From NCBI GenBank assembly GCA_036387255.1, contig DASVUC010000120.1, positions 1-64,000 on the forward strand: 64,000 nt of DNA, read 5' to 3'. Below the pieces are notes generated by a model. The model was not told the DNA's origin. It searched no databases and saw nothing but the letters and a program-made list of their open reading frames with translations. The position numbers and the translations under genes are program-made. The stretch comes from DASVUC01 sp036387255. Lineage in GTDB: Bacteria > Planctomycetota > Phycisphaerae > Tepidisphaerales > Tepidisphaeraceae. Numbering within the stretch: position 1 is the first letter of the stretch; every line of letters begins with the position of its first letter. This document shows, one piece after another, positions 12,101-21,265 of this stretch.

Positions 12101-12585
12101 ACAACACAAGCGTGCTGCCGACGCCGGCGTTCTTCTACGGGCTGAAGCCGGGTGAAGAGATCAACGTGGAGATCGAGCCGGGGAAAATGCTGATCATCAA
12201 GTACCTGACCACGGGCGAGTTGCGCGAGGATGGGACGCGGACGGTGTTCTTTGAGTTGAACGGCCAGCCCCGCGAAGTCGTTGTGAATGATAAAGCAGTT
12301 GAAGGAAACCTGCACCGGCATCCCAAGGCCGATCCCGAAGATCCAAGCCAGATCGCGGCGCCGATGCCGGGGAAGATCAGCAACATCGCCGTGAAGAAGG
12401 GGCAGGAAGTGAAAGAGGGCGAGCGGCTGCTCTCCATTGAGGCGATGAAAATGGAGACGGCGGTGTACTGTCCCCGCAGCGCCCGCGTGGGGAGCATCGA
12501 AGTGAAAGCGGGATCGGTGATCACCGCCGGGGATCTGCTGCTAACGCTGGAAGGCGAAGAGCCGCCGCAGGTTTATCGAAAGTGA
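9103..12585 (+). CDS. pyc: Pyruvate carboxylase
   Basis: A 1160-residue protein with all domains of single-chain pyruvate carboxylase: N-terminal biotin carboxylase (1 to about 450, starting MRKLLVANRSEIATRVFRA, with the glycine-rich loop KASFGGGGRGMR and EVNPRIQVEHTVTE), carboxyltransferase beginning near residue 539 with DTTMRDAHQSLLATRVR, then the post-CT region, and a C-terminal biotinyl domain with EAMKMET (biotin Lys1116). It makes oxaloacetate from pyruvate, bicarbonate and ATP to refill the TCA cycle. The ATG at 9103 gives the canonical N-terminus; the open frame upstream back to 8929 overlaps the preceding gene and is discarded. Length is normal for the family. Confidence 0.98.
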   Translation: MRKLLVANRSEIATRVFRAATELDLETVAIYTYEDRFSLHRFKADESYLIGPAQGGEPVKGYLNIPAIIAVAKDHGVDAVHPGYGFLSENAEFAQACQKNGIKFIGPTPELLQNFGDKTEAKRIATEAKVPVVPGTEHGLTDANQIKKKAKEIGYPIIIKASFGGGGRGMRVVKNADELPEKLAEASREAGSAFGRSEVFVEKYIARAKHIEVQILGDEHGNLVHLWERDCSVQRRHQKVVEIAPSVNLPQQLREDICSAAVKVARTASYRNAGTVEFLVDVDTGEFYFIEVNPRIQVEHTVTEVVTGIDIVRSQILVAQGHKLHDEPIRIPRQEEIRTNGYAIQARVTTEDPENHFIPDYGRITTYRSAGGFALRLDGGNGFGGAVITPYFDSLLVKVTSWGGTFDESIRRMDRALREFRIRGVKTNIPFLENLINHEQFTAGDATTTFIDTTPELFRFKPRRDRATKILSYLGDVIINGRPDVKGKVDPKREYITPTIPTYTKAAQIPPGTRQRLLEMGPEKFAQWVRKQKRLFITDTTMRDAHQSLLATRVRTHDLLAIADAVAHLCPNLFSLEMWGGATFDSAMRFLQEDPWDRLDQLRVKIPNIPFQMLLRASNAVGYTNYPDNVVREFTKAAAEHGIDVFRIFDSLNNIDNMKVAMETVRDKTSSICEAAICYTGDILDPKRTKYQLKYYINMAKELVRMGTHFLAIKDMAGLCKPYAAHALVKALRDEVDVPIHFHTHDTSGINAGTLLRASDAGVDVIDGALSSVSGTTSQPNLNSIVAALDNTPRATELSLESLNALSDYWEHVRDFYYPFEEGLRSPTAEVYQHEMPGGQFTNLKAQAKSLHLEDRWPDVAQMYAQVNQLFGDIVKVTPSSKVVGDMALFMVTNGLTAMDVLDPTKKLNFPKSVVEMMQGHLGVPDGGWPKVLQKIILDSAGLKPLKGRPGASLPKVDFAAAKKELTAKLHREPRDVDVLSYVLYPQVYLDFDKHEKAFNNTSVLPTPAFFYGLKPGEEINVEIEPGKMLIIKYLTTGELREDGTRTVFFELNGQPREVVVNDKAVEGNLHRHPKADPEDPSQIAAPMPGKISNIAVKKGQEVKEGERLLSIEAMKMETAVYCPRSARVGSIEVKAGSVITAGDLLLTLEGEEPPQVYRK

Positions 12586-12698
12586 GATGTTTCAGGCGAT
12601 CCGAGGAGTTCGCTGACGCGTTCGCCGCGGAACGGATCAATGCGTGAAAACAGGCATGGTCCTGGGCGGATTCTTTAATGATACGAGGAAAGAGCAAC

Positions 12699-13913
12699 AT
12701 GACGGCGCAACCGAAGAAAATTGTCCTGGCGTACAGTGGCGGGCTCGATACGAGCGTAATTTTGCCTTGGCTGAAAGAGCGGTATCCAGGGGTGAAACTG
12801 GTTGCATTCGCGGCGGAGTTGGGGCAGGGCGATGAGCTCAAAGGCATCGAAGACAAGGCGCGCAAGAGCGGCGCGGATGAAGTGGTCATCATGGACCTGC
12901 GCGAAGAGTTCGCAGAGAAATACTGCTTCCCGATGCTGCGGGCGCACGCCATTTACGAGCAGGATTATCTGCTGGGGACCTCGATCGCGCGGCCGCTGAT
13001 CGCGGCGAAACAGGTGGAGGTGGCGCATCAGACCGGCGCGGATGCGGTGGGTCATGGGGCGACTGGAAAGGGCAATGATCAGGTGCGCTTCGAACTGACG
13101 TATATGGCTCTTGATCCCGCGCTGAAGATCATCGCCCCGTGGAAAGATCCGTCTTTTGAGCTGCGCGATCGCGAGAGCGCGGTGGAGTATGCGGAGAAGC
13201 ATGGCGTGCCCATTACGGTGAGCAAGAAGAAGATCTACTCGCAGGACCGCAACCTCTGGCACATCAGCCATGAGGGGGCGGAAATCGAGCATCCGGACCA
13301 GGAGCCGAACTGGGAGGCCTGTCTTACGATGACGGTGCCGGCGGAGAAGGCGCCCAACGAGGCAGAGATCGTTGAGGTGGCCTTCGAGCGCGGCAATCCG
13401 ACCGCCGTCAACGGCAAGACGCTGCCCCCGCATGAGATCATTGCGACGCTCAACCAGATCGGCGGCAGGCATGGTGTGGGCGTGACGGTGCTGGCGGAGA
13501 ATCGTCTGGTCGGGATGAAGAGCCGCGGCGTGTACGAGACGCCGGGCGGGACGATCCTGTACGAGGCGCACAAGGCGCTGGAACAGATCACCATCGAGCG
13601 CGACACGCTGCACTTCAAGCAGCAGGTGGCGCTGCGTTACGCTGACCTCGTCTACAACGGTCAGTGGTTCCATCCGCTGCGCGAATCGCTCCAGGCATTC
13701 ATCGATCACACGAATGCGACCGTGACCGGCACCGCCAGGGTGCGGCTGTTTAAAGGGCGGGCGATGCAGATCGGCGCGCAGTCGCCACATACGCTGTATG
13801 ACCCGCAATTGGCCAGCTTCAGCATGGAGGGGTACGACGTGACGGCGGCACGGGGCTTCATCGATTTGTTCGGCCTGCCGATGAAGGTGGCCAGTCAGCG
13901 GAAGCGGTGGTGA
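12699..13913 (+). CDS. argG: Argininosuccinate synthase
   Basis: A 404-residue protein that condenses citrulline and aspartate with ATP in arginine synthesis. Diagnostic segments include the ATP-binding YSGGLDTSVILPWL at the N-terminus, TGKGNDQVRFELTY and ENRLVGMKSRGVYETPGG. The start at 12699 has a good ribosome binding site (GAGGAAAGAG, about 5 nt upstream); an in-frame ATG seven codons earlier is rejected for that reason. It stands alone, without other arg genes nearby. Confidence 0.98.
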   Translation: MTAQPKKIVLAYSGGLDTSVILPWLKERYPGVKLVAFAAELGQGDELKGIEDKARKSGADEVVIMDLREEFAEKYCFPMLRAHAIYEQDYLLGTSIARPLIAAKQVEVAHQTGADAVGHGATGKGNDQVRFELTYMALDPALKIIAPWKDPSFELRDRESAVEYAEKHGVPITVSKKKIYSQDRNLWHISHEGAEIEHPDQEPNWEACLTMTVPAEKAPNEAEIVEVAFERGNPTAVNGKTLPPHEIIATLNQIGGRHGVGVTVLAENRLVGMKSRGVYETPGGTILYEAHKALEQITIERDTLHFKQQVALRYADLVYNGQWFHPLRESLQAFIDHTNATVTGTARVRLFKGRAMQIGAQSPHTLYDPQLASFSMEGYDVTAARGFIDLFGLPMKVASQRKRW

Positions 13914-13997
13914 GTGAAGGATGCAGAGCGGCGAGATTGAGGGCCTCGAGGTTCGGTTCGCTTCAACCTCCGTCAAGCGATCAGGGTAATATGCTTG

Positions 13998-16900
13998 ATG
14001 ATGGCTCATCATCCCGCTTCGTTCATTGCGCATTGGGTCGTTGCATTTTGTGTCTTGCTTGCGAGCGTTACTGCGCACGCGGAGTCGTCGCCGTCAGTGC
14101 GGGCATTCCAACCGCTTGATCAGGATTGGCGCTTCTTCCTCGGTGATGTGGAGGGCGGGGAGAAGAACAACTGCGACGACGCGAAGTGGCGGGTGCTGGA
14201 TCTGCCGCATGACTGGAGCGTGGAGGGGGAATATCGTCGGGAGAACCCTTCGGGCGGCTCTTGTGCTTACTTGCCGACAGGGGTGGGGTGGTATCGAAAG
14301 GTGATCGACGTGCCGGCCGAGTGGCTCGAGCGGCGGGTGGTCGTCCACTTCGATGCGGCGCAGCGGAACAGCGACGTTTGGATTAACGGACAGAAACTGG
14401 GAACGCGGTCTTACGGGTACATCAGCTTTAGTTATGAGCTGACAGCTCATCTTCACGCGGGAAAGAACGTACTCGCGGTGCGGCTGGACAACTCGAAGCA
14501 GCCGGCGGCACGGTGGTATACAGGGTCGGGACTTTATGCGCACGTGAACCTTGAGGTGACCGATCCGCTGCACCTGGTGGAGGATGGAACTTTTGTTTCT
14601 ACGCCGCAGGTCACAGATGAGCGGGCGACGGTGCGGGCGACAAGCGAGGTGCGCAATAGAAGAAGCGAGAGCGTGAAAGTAATCGTGCGATCGGAGGTGA
14701 TGGATCAGGGGAAGGCCGTCGCCGGTGGCGAAATTCAGGTGACGGTGGGTCCGGGTGAGACGACAGTCGCGACCAACGATCTGTCGGTTGAGAAGCCCAA
14801 GCGCTGGTCGCCGGACGCGCCGCAGAGGTACACGTTGGTGACCCGCATTCTGCGACAGGGAAAAGAGATCGACGCGCGCTCAACGTCTTTCGGTATCCGA
14901 ACAATTCGCTGGGACGGGAACACCGGCTTCTGGCTCAACGACAAGAACATCAAGCTGCAAGGGATGGGCATGCACTACGACGCCGGCGGGCTGGGGGCGG
15001 CCATCCCGGATGAAGTGCTCGAGGCGCGGATTCTTCAACTCAAGAGCATCGGCTGCAACGCCATTCGCACCGGGCATACGCCCTTCCCGCCACTGTTTTA
15101 CGATCTGTGCGACAAGCACGGGATGATGGTCGTGGATGAAGCCTTCGACGGGTGGAAGCGCAAGGCTGCGGCCGATTACGGCGCGACGGCCTTCGCCGAG
15201 TGGTGGAAGCGCGACCTGACCGATTTTGTCCGCCGCGATCGCAATCATCCCTGCGTCGTGCTCTGGAGCATTGGCAATGAAACGGGTGAGAGGGACAAGC
15301 TTGGCATGACGAAGATCGTGCACCAACTTGATCCCACCCGCGCGACCACCGGCGGCCAGTGCCTGGAGGGCGTGGACGTCGCCGGCTTCAACGGACCCGG
15401 CGAAGCGGCCGGGGTGCTCGAGTCGTTCCACAACGCCCATCCCGATCAGCCCATTGTGCTGACGGAGGAGCCGCACGGCTACCAGACCCGCGGCTTCTAT
15501 CGCACGCTGACCTGGTGGCGCGACAACAACCCCGAGAAACGTCTTTCCTTTCCCGCCTACTCAACTGACGAAGTGTTCCCCCGGGAGGGCGATGAGCAGT
15601 ACGCGTCATCATACGACAACGCGATTGTGCGCATCACCAACCGCCAGTGCTGGAAGCGCACGCGCGAAACGCCCTGGATCAGCGGGCAGTTCCGCTGGGC
15701 GGCGTTCGATTATCTGGGCGAAGCGAGCATCATGGGCCGCCACTGGCCCGCACGCTTCTGGCACCCTGGCGTGATCGACGCGGCGGGCTTCCCGAAAGAT
15801 CTTGCGTCCTTCTATCAGAGCCAGTGGACGCGCGCCGACGAGCGCGCGGGTACGGCGATGGTGCATTTGCTGCCGCACTGGTCGCATCCGCTGGTGGCGA
15901 AGGGGATGATCATTCCTGTCGTCGCCTATTCCAATTGCGACGAGGTGGAGTTGTCGCTCAACGGAAAATTGCTCGGCCGGCAGAAGCGCCGCGAGCTGCT
16001 CGATTTTGTGTGGCAGGTGCCGTATGAGCCGGGGGAGATTACCGCCGTCGGTTATCTGGCGGGGAAGGCGGTGGCGAAGACGTCGCATCGGACGGCAGAG
16101 GCTTCAACGCGCATCGCGCTGACCGTCGATGAAGCGCTTGCAACGCGGCGCGGTGATGTGGCGACGGTGGACATCGCGGCGCGGGACAAGTGGAACGAGC
16201 TGGTGCCGTGGGCGGAGGACCAGATCGAGTTTCGGTTAAGCGGGCCCGCACGCTTTCTCGCTTTTGAAAACGGCGATCCGCTGGATGTTTCACCGCACCA
16301 GGTGATGTCGCGGAAGGTGTTTCGTGGGCTGGCCCGCGGGTACTTTTCGGCGACGGGCGAAGATGGGCCCATCGAGCTGGCGGCGGCGGGGATTCTGGGA
16401 CGGCGGTTGTTTGAGAAGACCGCCACGGTGACGCTGGTTGTGACTCGACTGGCGCTGCGGGGGGAACTGTCGCCGGTTCCGCTGGCGATCCATTACACGA
16501 TGAATGGCAGTGAGCCGACACCCGCCTCGCAGCGGTACGATGATCAACCCTTCACGCTCGATCGTCCCGCGACGGTGCGAATGCTGGTGCTGCGGGAGGG
16601 AAAGCCTTGGATCACCAGCGCCGCGAATTTTACGCAAGGTCTTCCTCCCGTTGTCGATGACCCGCGGTTTGAAAAAACGGCCGGCGCGAACAACGCAACG
16701 GCCGGCGCCTTTGGCGGCCCCCGCGACGCGGAACTCGTCGGCGCGTGGTCGGAAGGCAAGCGCCGCTTGCGCTTCGGGGCCGACGGCAGGGTCTACCGCG
16801 CCGCGGCTGAAGAAAAAGACATCGCCGTTGCCGAATGGTGGTACGATTTCCCCAACGACCCCCACGAGGACCCCACCAGCACCGGCGCCGGTGCGATCCG

Positions 16901-17012
16901 CTGGAAAGACAGCGGCGAGACTGTGCCCATGCGACTGAGCTCGCAGGAGGCAAAAGAGCTGATCATCAATCCCGATGGGCGAAAGCGCCGGCTGCGGAAG
17001 GAGAGCAACTGA
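13998..17012 (+). CDS. Secreted GH2-family glycoside hydrolase (beta-galactosidase-like)
   Basis: A 1004-residue protein with a signal peptide ending near ASVTAHA. It has an N-terminal sugar-binding jelly roll (FQPLDQDWRFFLGD, DLPHDWSVEGEY), immunoglobulin-like middle domains, and a TIM-barrel catalytic domain with RDRNHPCVVLWSIGNE (acid/base Glu428) and LTEEPHGY (probable nucleophile Glu490 or 491). These are followed by GH2 C-terminal domains. From about residue 825, IHYTMNGSEPTPASQRY resembles a chitobiase/hexosaminidase C-terminal module, and the last 100 residues form an extra domain I do not recognise. It probably removes terminal beta-linked sugars from external glycans. The exact sugar cannot be told from sequence. 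Confidence 0.92.
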   Translation: MMAHHPASFIAHWVVAFCVLLASVTAHAESSPSVRAFQPLDQDWRFFLGDVEGGEKNNCDDAKWRVLDLPHDWSVEGEYRRENPSGGSCAYLPTGVGWYRKVIDVPAEWLERRVVVHFDAAQRNSDVWINGQKLGTRSYGYISFSYELTAHLHAGKNVLAVRLDNSKQPAARWYTGSGLYAHVNLEVTDPLHLVEDGTFVSTPQVTDERATVRATSEVRNRRSESVKVIVRSEVMDQGKAVAGGEIQVTVGPGETTVATNDLSVEKPKRWSPDAPQRYTLVTRILRQGKEIDARSTSFGIRTIRWDGNTGFWLNDKNIKLQGMGMHYDAGGLGAAIPDEVLEARILQLKSIGCNAIRTGHTPFPPLFYDLCDKHGMMVVDEAFDGWKRKAAADYGATAFAEWWKRDLTDFVRRDRNHPCVVLWSIGNETGERDKLGMTKIVHQLDPTRATTGGQCLEGVDVAGFNGPGEAAGVLESFHNAHPDQPIVLTEEPHGYQTRGFYRTLTWWRDNNPEKRLSFPAYSTDEVFPREGDEQYASSYDNAIVRITNRQCWKRTRETPWISGQFRWAAFDYLGEASIMGRHWPARFWHPGVIDAAGFPKDLASFYQSQWTRADERAGTAMVHLLPHWSHPLVAKGMIIPVVAYSNCDEVELSLNGKLLGRQKRRELLDFVWQVPYEPGEITAVGYLAGKAVAKTSHRTAEASTRIALTVDEALATRRGDVATVDIAARDKWNELVPWAEDQIEFRLSGPARFLAFENGDPLDVSPHQVMSRKVFRGLARGYFSATGEDGPIELAAAGILGRRLFEKTATVTLVVTRLALRGELSPVPLAIHYTMNGSEPTPASQRYDDQPFTLDRPATVRMLVLREGKPWITSAANFTQGLPPVVDDPRFEKTAGANNATAGAFGGPRDAELVGAWSEGKRRLRFGADGRVYRAAAEEKDIAVAEWWYDFPNDPHEDPTSTGAGAIRWKDSGETVPMRLSSQEAKELIINPDGRKRRLRKESN

Positions 17013-17286
17013 TCATCCGCCGCGAGATCATGTAACCCCTATAGAGAAGAAGCTCTTTCGCCTGGATGGGAGTTTCATGTTCTGCGTTGGTCGTTCGCCG
17101 TTTATTGCTTCCTCGTCGCGATGGACTACAGGGCGAACTTCGAAGCGGTAGGGAAAAGGGCTCCATGACTGTTGCCGGGGGGCGGCGGCTTCGTTACCTT
17201 TCCGCTGAAGCGATGAGCGATCGCTTCCCCCCTGCCGGCTGAAGCTGGAACCGGATTTTTTAAACCCCAACGCCCACCTGCACCCC
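17013..17286. other. Intergenic region, no gene seen
   Basis: A 274-bp gap between the GH2 gene and purA. CCGG...CCGG followed by ATTTTTT near 17240-17265 is a weak terminator-like pattern. No clear promoter or RNA gene is seen. Confidence 0.4.
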
Positions 17287-18588
17287 ATGAATCTCTCCCC
17301 TTTCCTCGATGGCAACACCTGCGTCCTTGGCCTCCAATGGGGGGACGAGGGCAAGGGCAAGGTGGTGGACCTGATTGCCGAAAACGCGGACGTGGTGATT
17401 CGCTACTGTGGCGGGGCCAACGCCGGGCACTCGATCAAGATCGGCGGGGAAAAATTCGCGACGCACCTGCTTCCCGTCGGCGTGTTCCGGCCGCACGTCC
17501 TCAACGTGATCGCTAACGGCGTGGTGCTGGATCCAGAGGTGCTCTTCCGCGAGATCGATGAGTTCGCGTCGCGCGGCCTGGCGATCACACCGAACCAGCT
17601 CAAGATCAGCTATAAGGCGCACGTCGTGATGCCGTGGCACAAATCCGAAGACGCTGCCCGCGAGCATGCCGCCGGCGAAGGATCCATCGGGACGACCAAG
17701 CGCGGCATCGGGCCAACGTACGCTGACAAGATGCAGCGCGCAACCGCCATCCGCGTCGCCGACCTGGTGCACGAAGACAATCTCAAAGAAAAGATCGGAC
17801 GGATCTGCTCTGAGCGGAATTCAGTTTTAAAGTGCCTGTACGATGCGCCGCCCCTGGACTGGCGCCCGATCTTCGAGACGTACCGGGATTTCGGCCGGCG
17901 GATGCACCCCTTCGTTGACGATACGAGTCACCTGGTGATCGAGCAGTTTAAGGCAGAGAAGAAAATTCTGTTCGAGGGCGCGCACGCGGTGCTGCTGGAT
18001 GTGGATCACGGCACGTATCCGTATGTCACGAGCAGCTCGTGCTCATCTCTCGGCATTTTCTCCGGCGCGGGCGTTCCGCCCAAGACGGTACAGCAGTACA
18101 TCGGCGTGATGAAGGCATACTCCACCCGCGTCGGTGGCGGACCGTTCCCGACGGAGCAGAACAACGACACCGGCAACTACATCCGCGAGCGCGGCAACGA
18201 GTACGGGACCACCACGCGCCGCCCGCGGCGCTGCGGGTGGCTGGATACCCTTGCGGTCAAATACTCCGTCGAACTGTGTGGGATCACGTCCATTGCACTG
18301 ACACTGGTGGACGTGCTGTCGGGGTTGGACCATGTGCAGATCTGCACGGCGTACAAATGGCGCGGGCAGCGCATGGACACGTTCCGCGCTGACATGGACA
18401 CACTGGCGGAGGTCGAGCCGATTTACGAAACGCTGCCCGGTTGGCGTGGCAATATTTCCGGCTGCCGAAGCTTTAATGAACTGCCGCGCGAAGCGCAGCA
18501 GTACGTCAAGCGCGTGGAACAACTTGTCGGCGCGCCGGTCAAGATCGTCAGCGTGGGGCCGGAGCGAACGCAGACGCTGTTGCGGTAA
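17287..18588 (+). CDS. purA: Adenylosuccinate synthetase
   Basis: A 433-residue enzyme of AMP synthesis (IMP + aspartate + GTP). It shows the P-loop-like GLQWGDEGKGKVVD at residues 15-28, RYCGGANAGHS, GTTKRGIGPTYADK and FEGAHAVLLDVDHGTYPYVTSS. Length is normal for the family. The start codon gives an 11-residue extension before the conserved core. Confidence 0.97.
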   Translation: MNLSPFLDGNTCVLGLQWGDEGKGKVVDLIAENADVVIRYCGGANAGHSIKIGGEKFATHLLPVGVFRPHVLNVIANGVVLDPEVLFREIDEFASRGLAITPNQLKISYKAHVVMPWHKSEDAAREHAAGEGSIGTTKRGIGPTYADKMQRATAIRVADLVHEDNLKEKIGRICSERNSVLKCLYDAPPLDWRPIFETYRDFGRRMHPFVDDTSHLVIEQFKAEKKILFEGAHAVLLDVDHGTYPYVTSSSCSSLGIFSGAGVPPKTVQQYIGVMKAYSTRVGGGPFPTEQNNDTGNYIRERGNEYGTTTRRPRRCGWLDTLAVKYSVELCGITSIALTLVDVLSGLDHVQICTAYKWRGQRMDTFRADMDTLAEVEPIYETLPGWRGNISGCRSFNELPREAQQYVKRVEQLVGAPVKIVSVGPERTQTLLR

Positions 18589-18680
18589 GGGGGAAGGAGC
18601 CGGGGGTCTGTGGGGAACGCGTGAGTCTGGTCCGAATATTGCATCGCTACCAAAGCCCATCAACAGGGAAGGAGATTGCA

Positions 18681-18935
18681 ATGAAGTGGACTATTCCTCA
18701 GCTCGCTGCCGTGCTGTCGCTTTCGATGATCGTCGGCTGCGAAAGCTCGGTTCTCGTGAACAACCGGCCCGATACCACGCCGAACAACATGAGCGGCGAC
18801 GACGCCTCGCTAGCCTCCAGCCGCACCGAAACCAACTCCGGCGCGACCAGTGCCGATCAGGCCAGCAGCGCGACGACGCAGCCCTCAGGCAGTCAGCGCG
18901 TGAACACCAAGAACACCACGATTCAGTCCGACTAA
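18681..18935 (+). CDS. Tiny lipoprotein A
   Basis: An 84-residue protein with a signal peptide ending in the lipobox MIVGC (Cys20), then a low-complexity Ser/Thr/Asn/Gln-rich chain containing SATTQPSG. A good ribosome binding site (GGAAGGAG) precedes the ATG at 18681. The segment SSVLVNNRPDTTPN after the cysteine resembles TAVVVDNPPPNTQT in the next gene, so the two look like diverged tandem copies. Function unknown; a disordered, surface-anchored peptide is likely. Confidence 0.75.
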   Translation: MKWTIPQLAAVLSLSMIVGCESSVLVNNRPDTTPNNMSGDDASLASSRTETNSGATSADQASSATTQPSGSQRVNTKNTTIQSD

Positions 18936-18937
18936 CG

Positions 18938-19144
18938 ATGAAATCAACGCCTGCATCCGCCGACGCCGTGACCATGCGCCGCGCCTTCTGGGCGCTCGCG
19001 CTGGTCGCGCCGTTCGGCGGGTGCGGTCGCACTGCTGTCGTGGTGGACAACCCGCCGCCCAACACACAGACAATCGTGACAGTCGAGCATCGGCCGCAGA
19101 CACAGCCCTCGGATAAGAACCTCGTGATTCGGAACAAGTCGTAG
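18938..19144 (+). CDS. Tiny lipoprotein B
   Basis: A 68-residue protein starting 2 bp after lipoprotein A. It has a hydrophobic signal and the lipobox-like APFGGC (Cys29), then VVVDNPPPNTQT and a short charged tail. An internal ATG at 18974 would give a more usual signal-peptide length. Probably co-transcribed with lipoprotein A and related to it by duplication. Function unknown. Confidence 0.65.
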   Translation: MKSTPASADAVTMRRAFWALALVAPFGGCGRTAVVVDNPPPNTQTIVTVEHRPQTQPSDKNLVIRNKS

Positions 19145-19317
19145 TTCGTACCGACTTCAGGGGCAACGAAGGGTCGGGCCAACAATCTTCGACGCTGTGA
19201 GTTCGTCGTGCGTCGCGTGTGTTGTCGCGGCGGCGGACTCCTCACGTACGTATCTGTCGAAAAAGCACGGTGCAAAGCGCTCGCGGTTTTTGCGCGATCC
19301 GGGGGTATAACCCTGCC

Positions 19318-21093
19318 ATGGCGCAGGACGCACAGAGTTGGCTGAACGCGGTACAGGCGATGCTCGGCGCGGGGGAGCTCGATGCCGCGGAGCGCGCCTG
19401 TCGGGCGCGGCTTGCGGAGCTGAATGAAGATGCTGACGCGCTGCACGTGCTGGCATGGGTGCTGGATCGGAAACAAGATCGGGCGGGCGCGGATGATGCC
19501 ATTCGCCGCGCGATCGTGCAGCGGCCGAACGATGCGCTGCTGTACAACACGCAGTCAGCGATCTTCGCTGCGCGTGGGGAGTTCGATTCGGCAGAGGCGT
19601 CGGCGAGGAGGGCAATTGAGCTGCGACCTGATTTTCTGCTGGCGCGGCTGAATCTGGGCGACATGCAGTACAACCGGGGACACCTGGACGAAGCGATCAA
19701 CACGTTCTCGCACGCGGCGGCGGTGGCGCCGGGGGAGGCGAAGTCGTACATCTCGATGGCGGCGGTGCTCGCGGCGCAGGGGCGGCACGCGGATGTGCTC
19801 AATTGCTGCCGGCGCGCCATTGAGCTGGCGCCCAACCGCGCCGATCTTTATCACCACCTGCTGTACTACATGTGGTTCAGCACCGACGTCGATCGCCACA
19901 GCCTGGTGAGCGAGCACCAGAAGTGGGGGCAGATGGTCAGCGTGTTCGGCCTGAACAACCGACCGCACGAGAATGGGCCTGACCCGGAGCGAAAGATTCG
20001 CGTGGGATATGTTTCGCCAGACCTGCGCTCGCATCCAATCGGCTATTTCATGGCCCCGATCCTTGCGGCTCACGATCAGAACCATGTCGAAGTTTTCTGC
20101 TACTACCACGGCCCGCGTGATGCGGCCGATGCTCTGTTGGCACAACTCCAGCGGGATGCGCCGCACTGGGTAAACACGCATCATCTGGACGACGATCAAC
20201 TGGCCGAGCGGATACGCGCTGACCAGATCGACGTGCTGATCGATTTGTCGCTGCACATGGCGCTGAACCGGCTAATCCTGTTCACGCGCAAGCCGGCGCC
20301 GGTGCAGGCGACGTACTTGTCGTATCCAGGTACGAGCGGGCTGCCGCAGATGGATTACCGGGTTACGGATCAGTGGATGGAGCCAGCGGATCGGGTGGAT
20401 GGCTGGCTCGGGCCGGAGAAGCTGGCGCGGCTGGAGCGATGCTACTGGTGTTATCGCGTTCCGCCGGAAGCGCCGGAGGTTGCGCCGCCGCCGTTTGAAA
20501 AGAACGGGTACATCACCTTCGCGTGCACAAATAACTTCATGAAGGTGACCGACCCGGCGATCGCGCTCTGGGCGGAGATTCTCAAGCGAGTTCCGGGCGC
20601 GCGGCTGCGGTGCTTCATCCGCGGCGGCGCGGCGCACAACTTTGATTCGGTGGAGACTTTTGCCGATGCGGGGATCGATCGCGAGCGCGTGGAACTGCTT
20701 GAGACGCTGCCTTACGGGGATTACCTGCGCGCGTACGGCGAGATTGATGTTGCGCTGGACCCATTCCCCTACAACGGCGGCACCACGACGTTCGATTCGC
20801 TCTACATGGGCGTGCCAGTGATTACCCTCGCGGGGGAGCTGCCGGTGGGCAGGTTCGGACTGACGATCATGCAGAACCTGGACTTGCCCGAGCTGGTGGC
20901 GACGACGCCGGACGAGTACGTGGAACGCGCAGTTGCGCTGGCGAAGGATCGGGACCGGTTGCGCCTGCTTCGAAGCACGCTGCGCCCCCGTCTGGCCAAC
21001 TCGCATCTAACCGGTGCCCGGCAATTCACCCGGCAACTCGAGGCGCTTTACCGCATGATGTGGCGGCAGTGGTGCAGCGCCCAGAGGGGTTAG
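19318..21093 (+). CDS. TPR protein with SPINDLY-type O-GlcNAc transferase domain (GT41)
   Basis: A 591-residue protein. Residues 1 to about 190 hold tetratricopeptide-like helical repeats (AERACRARLAELNED, AEASARRAIELRPDF, VLNCCRRAIELAPNR). The rest is a GT41 catalytic region: RVGYVSPDLRSHPIGYFMAPIL, YLSYPGTSGLPQMDYRVTD, CTNNFMKVTDPAIALWAEIL, LDPFPYNGGTTTFDSLYMGVP. Such enzymes transfer a sugar (GlcNAc or fucose) from a nucleotide donor to protein Ser/Thr residues; bacterial substrates are mostly unknown. The ATG at 19318 is chosen because the repeats start right after it. Confidence 0.93.
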   Translation: MAQDAQSWLNAVQAMLGAGELDAAERACRARLAELNEDADALHVLAWVLDRKQDRAGADDAIRRAIVQRPNDALLYNTQSAIFAARGEFDSAEASARRAIELRPDFLLARLNLGDMQYNRGHLDEAINTFSHAAAVAPGEAKSYISMAAVLAAQGRHADVLNCCRRAIELAPNRADLYHHLLYYMWFSTDVDRHSLVSEHQKWGQMVSVFGLNNRPHENGPDPERKIRVGYVSPDLRSHPIGYFMAPILAAHDQNHVEVFCYYHGPRDAADALLAQLQRDAPHWVNTHHLDDDQLAERIRADQIDVLIDLSLHMALNRLILFTRKPAPVQATYLSYPGTSGLPQMDYRVTDQWMEPADRVDGWLGPEKLARLERCYWCYRVPPEAPEVAPPPFEKNGYITFACTNNFMKVTDPAIALWAEILKRVPGARLRCFIRGGAAHNFDSVETFADAGIDRERVELLETLPYGDYLRAYGEIDVALDPFPYNGGTTTFDSLYMGVPVITLAGELPVGRFGLTIMQNLDLPELVATTPDEYVERAVALAKDRDRLRLLRSTLRPRLANSHLTGARQFTRQLEALYRMMWRQWCSAQRG

Positions 21094-21265
21094 GATCTGC
21101 GGTGATTTTGCCATCACTCTCTCGTCTGACTTGGGTCTGCCAATGGATCTTGTTGCCTGCATTCCGACAGCGAATCATGTGTAATAACTCCAGCATCTGG
21201 CCAGACGCCACCTTTCTCTCTTGTTTTGCCAATCCCCGCACCCGGCCGTTACGTTATCCCGCCTC

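Noticed and set aside
10207..12321. 704-codon minus-strand open frame opposite pyruvate carboxylase
   Set aside because: Third-position GC bias leaves the antisense frame open; it is Arg/His/Leu-rich without any domain.
12675..14078. 467-codon minus-strand frame opposite argG
   Set aside because: Antisense shadow of a well-conserved gene.
17236..17265. Intrinsic terminator after the GH2 gene
   Set aside because: Stem is only four base pairs before the T-run; too weak to list as a terminator.
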